64,000 bases of DNA, taken from NCBI RefSeq assembly GCF_000002985.6, contig NC_003279.8, positions 13,020,001 through 13,084,000 of the forward strand, in the 5' to 3' direction. Source of the stretch: Caenorhabditis elegans. Its lineage: Eukaryota; Nematoda; Chromadorea; Rhabditida; Rhabditidae. The translations under genes were made by a program, and so were the position numbers. The notes beneath the pieces were generated by a model. It made no database searches. It was not told where the DNA came from and saw only the letters and a program-made list of their open reading frames with translations. This document shows positions 62,681-64,000 of this stretch, piece after piece; position 1 is the stretch's first letter, and each line of letters begins with the position of its first letter.

Positions 62681-62966
62681 TCATTTCCCGTAGCATTCTT
62701 GAAGGCGAACACATCCGTTATCACCTCTCACAAATCCATTCACACATTGACACATGTTCACGATGCATTTCAGATTACAAGTTTTTGGTTCGGGATTCTG
62801 ACAAGATGGTTCACATGCAGTCCCACACGTACGGAACTCTTCATTTGCTAGGCAACTCGGAGTTTGAGCAACGGTGATAATTACAAGTGCAAGAAGGATC
62901 AGGAGCTTCTATAATTGTTTGAAATTTTATTTCGCGGCATGATGAAGGAAACATTTGACTTACCAT
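62681..62966 (-). CDS. Secreted TIL-domain (Ascaris trypsin inhibitor-like) protein
   Basis: Two exons on minus: 62966-62964, which is only the start codon ATG, then 62908-62681 (TGA), 76 residues. Splicing ATG|GTAAGT..AATTATAG|AAG gives MKLLILLALVIITVAQTPSC, a clear signal peptide. The mature part has ten cysteines in a TIL-like spacing: EFRTCGTACEPSCQNP, then TCNLKCIVNMCQCVNGFVRG, then NGCVRLQEC. These domains form five disulfides and usually inhibit serine proteases through a loop near the fifth Cys; here the loop is short (QNPEPKTC), and the target protease is unknown. The single-codon first exon is what makes the gene easy to miss. Its neighbours are a secreted lectin and a repeat element, which fits a secreted-defence cluster, but this is inference. 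Confidence 0.88.
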
Positions 62967-63320
62967 TTTACACGAATGCAGAATGATTTGAAGAAATTTT
63001 TTCAAACTCGGATAAATTTGACCTTTCACAAGAAAACTAAATAGTCACGTGAAATTTAGTTTTTTTCAGTCGATTTAGTACATATTATCTGGAATGAAAT
63101 CATAATTATTTTTCTTGCTGAAAGATCAAGAAAACCACTGTTGGGAAAAGTTTGTACTCGGATTGTTGTCCTAATAAATTATTATCGTTCCTATTGAAAT
63201 TTCCAGAATTTCGGAAACGATTCAGTTTTAGGAAACAGAAAAACTATTCAAGTTTGAATCTTAATACATGTAGAGTGTTTCAAAACAGATCCCCAAACAA
63301 CTTTATTTCACATTAAAAAT

Positions 63321-64000
63321 TTAAGCATCGTCGTTTTCGGAATCACAATTTTCAATGAAACCTTCCTGCTCATCTTCTCTGATTTCTTCTTTCTTTTCCT
63401 CTTTTCTTTCTTCTTTGTTTTCTTCCGAATGCTCTTGAGGTATCGATTCTGCCGCCTCAAGACTTAATAGTTCACTTCCTGAGGAACCATAAGCCAAGTG
63501 TTCAGTGGTTTTCCTCACACATGCCAGAGCATGGTTAGTCTTTCTGACTACTGGGATCTTGTTTACTGTAGCATACAGGATACGGCTATGTTTTTGAAGT
63601 TCTTTGAAGAGATCGATCGAGTTGTCAATCGGATCCCTGCTCAGTGATTCACTAAACGCAGTCAAGCTGGAATTGATGGTCTCAATCATTTTTTGGATGC
63701 TTCGAGCGTGGCCTTGTAGTTCATGAATCTGTTCGTGACGGGATTCTTGCTGACCTAATACCGCTTCGCACGCTGCTTGGAGTTTTACGGATCTGTCAGT
63801 GATCTTGGCCACAACCATCTGAAATAACATTTCTTCGTATGGGGGTATCAAAAAAGGACCCCCGTCTAGACCTAAAACCTTCCTAGGAGAAAGTGTGCCG
63901 TAGGCTACCTAGTTGCACAGCATATTGAACCCTACCTGACAAACCGCCAGTTGGCCTTTCACCCTTGACTTCTCAATCCCTTTTTTCAACCCAGCTACCG
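63321..64000 (-). CDS. Coiled-coil protein with acidic tail, C-terminal part (runs off window)
   Basis: Two exons are visible on minus: one from beyond the right edge to 63936 (ending VKGQLAVCQ), and 63818-63321 (TAA). They join in phase 0 at GTAGGG..TTATTTCAG, reading VCQ-MVVAKITDRSVKLQAACE. The open frame from 63851 includes intronic sequence, so its apparent start is not real. The last exon is helical and probably coiled-coil (LGQQESRHEQIHELQGHARS), then NHALACVRKTTEHLAYGSSG. It ends in a highly charged Glu/Lys tail (EERKEEKKEEIREDEQEG). No enzyme or membrane segment is visible. I recall many lineage-specific nematode proteins with this kind of helical block but cannot name it. Confidence 0.8.

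Noticed and set aside
63819-63851. ATG-started version of the last gene (MIPPYEEMLFQ)
   Set aside because: These codons are intronic: a TTATTTCAG acceptor precedes ATGGTTG at 63818, and an upstream exon joins in phase.

Overview
The window looks like a stretch of a Caenorhabditis nematode chromosome, almost certainly C. elegans. It is AT-rich, with short introns ending in TTTTCAG. It is full of dispersed GTAGTTT/AAACTAC heptamers, degenerate TTAGGC (nematode telomere-type) tracts, foldback elements and tRNA-like repeats. The left and centre match genes I recognise: pmr-1, npr-14 and nhr-85. Symbols rest on protein sequence and remembered gene order, not on a database search.

Layout. (1) 257-3292 (+): last four exons of the Golgi Ca2+/Mn2+ ATPase PMR-1; the 5' part lies off the left edge. 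(2) 3293-13624: about 10 kb without a convincing gene, holding several repeat families. (3) 13625-25117 (+): a six-exon gene for a Pro-rich 219-residue protein ending KKKKCGCCSVQ, a polybasic, multi-cysteine CaaX tail. It has a 7.3-kb intron with two candidate alternative first exons, both in the correct phase. (4) 30461-36287 (+): nine-exon peptide GPCR (npr-14). (5) 36151-42101 (-): seven-exon Rev-erb/E75-type nuclear receptor (nhr-85). The last coding exons of npr-14 and nhr-85 overlap by 137 bp on opposite strands. (6) 42102-46966: repeat-rich upstream region with nested mobile elements.

(7) 46967-55393: a C-type lectin cluster. One intact gene on + has two PAN/CW domains and a CTLD. One intact gene on - has one CW domain and a CTLD. 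A third on - is a broken mosaic of the other two. Between them (52414-52990, -) is a small gene for a PPxY-containing single-pass membrane protein, flanked by two related foldback elements. (8) 56.2-61.1 kb: a decayed tandem array of an unrecognised gene family, including a recent 921-bp duplication that looks identical by eye. (9) 61448-62166 (-): a small secreted C-type lectin-like gene. (10) 62681-62966 (-): a secreted TIL-domain (Ascaris-type) protease-inhibitor-like protein. (11) 63321-64000 (-): 3' end of a coiled-coil protein with an acidic tail, running off the right edge.

The left half is housekeeping, neuronal and regulatory, with long introns. The right half is a fast-evolving cluster of secreted proteins, of the kind often expressed in gut and linked to immunity, with clear signs of duplication, gene conversion and gene death. 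All splice junctions were read by eye and checked for reading-phase continuity; no expression evidence was available.
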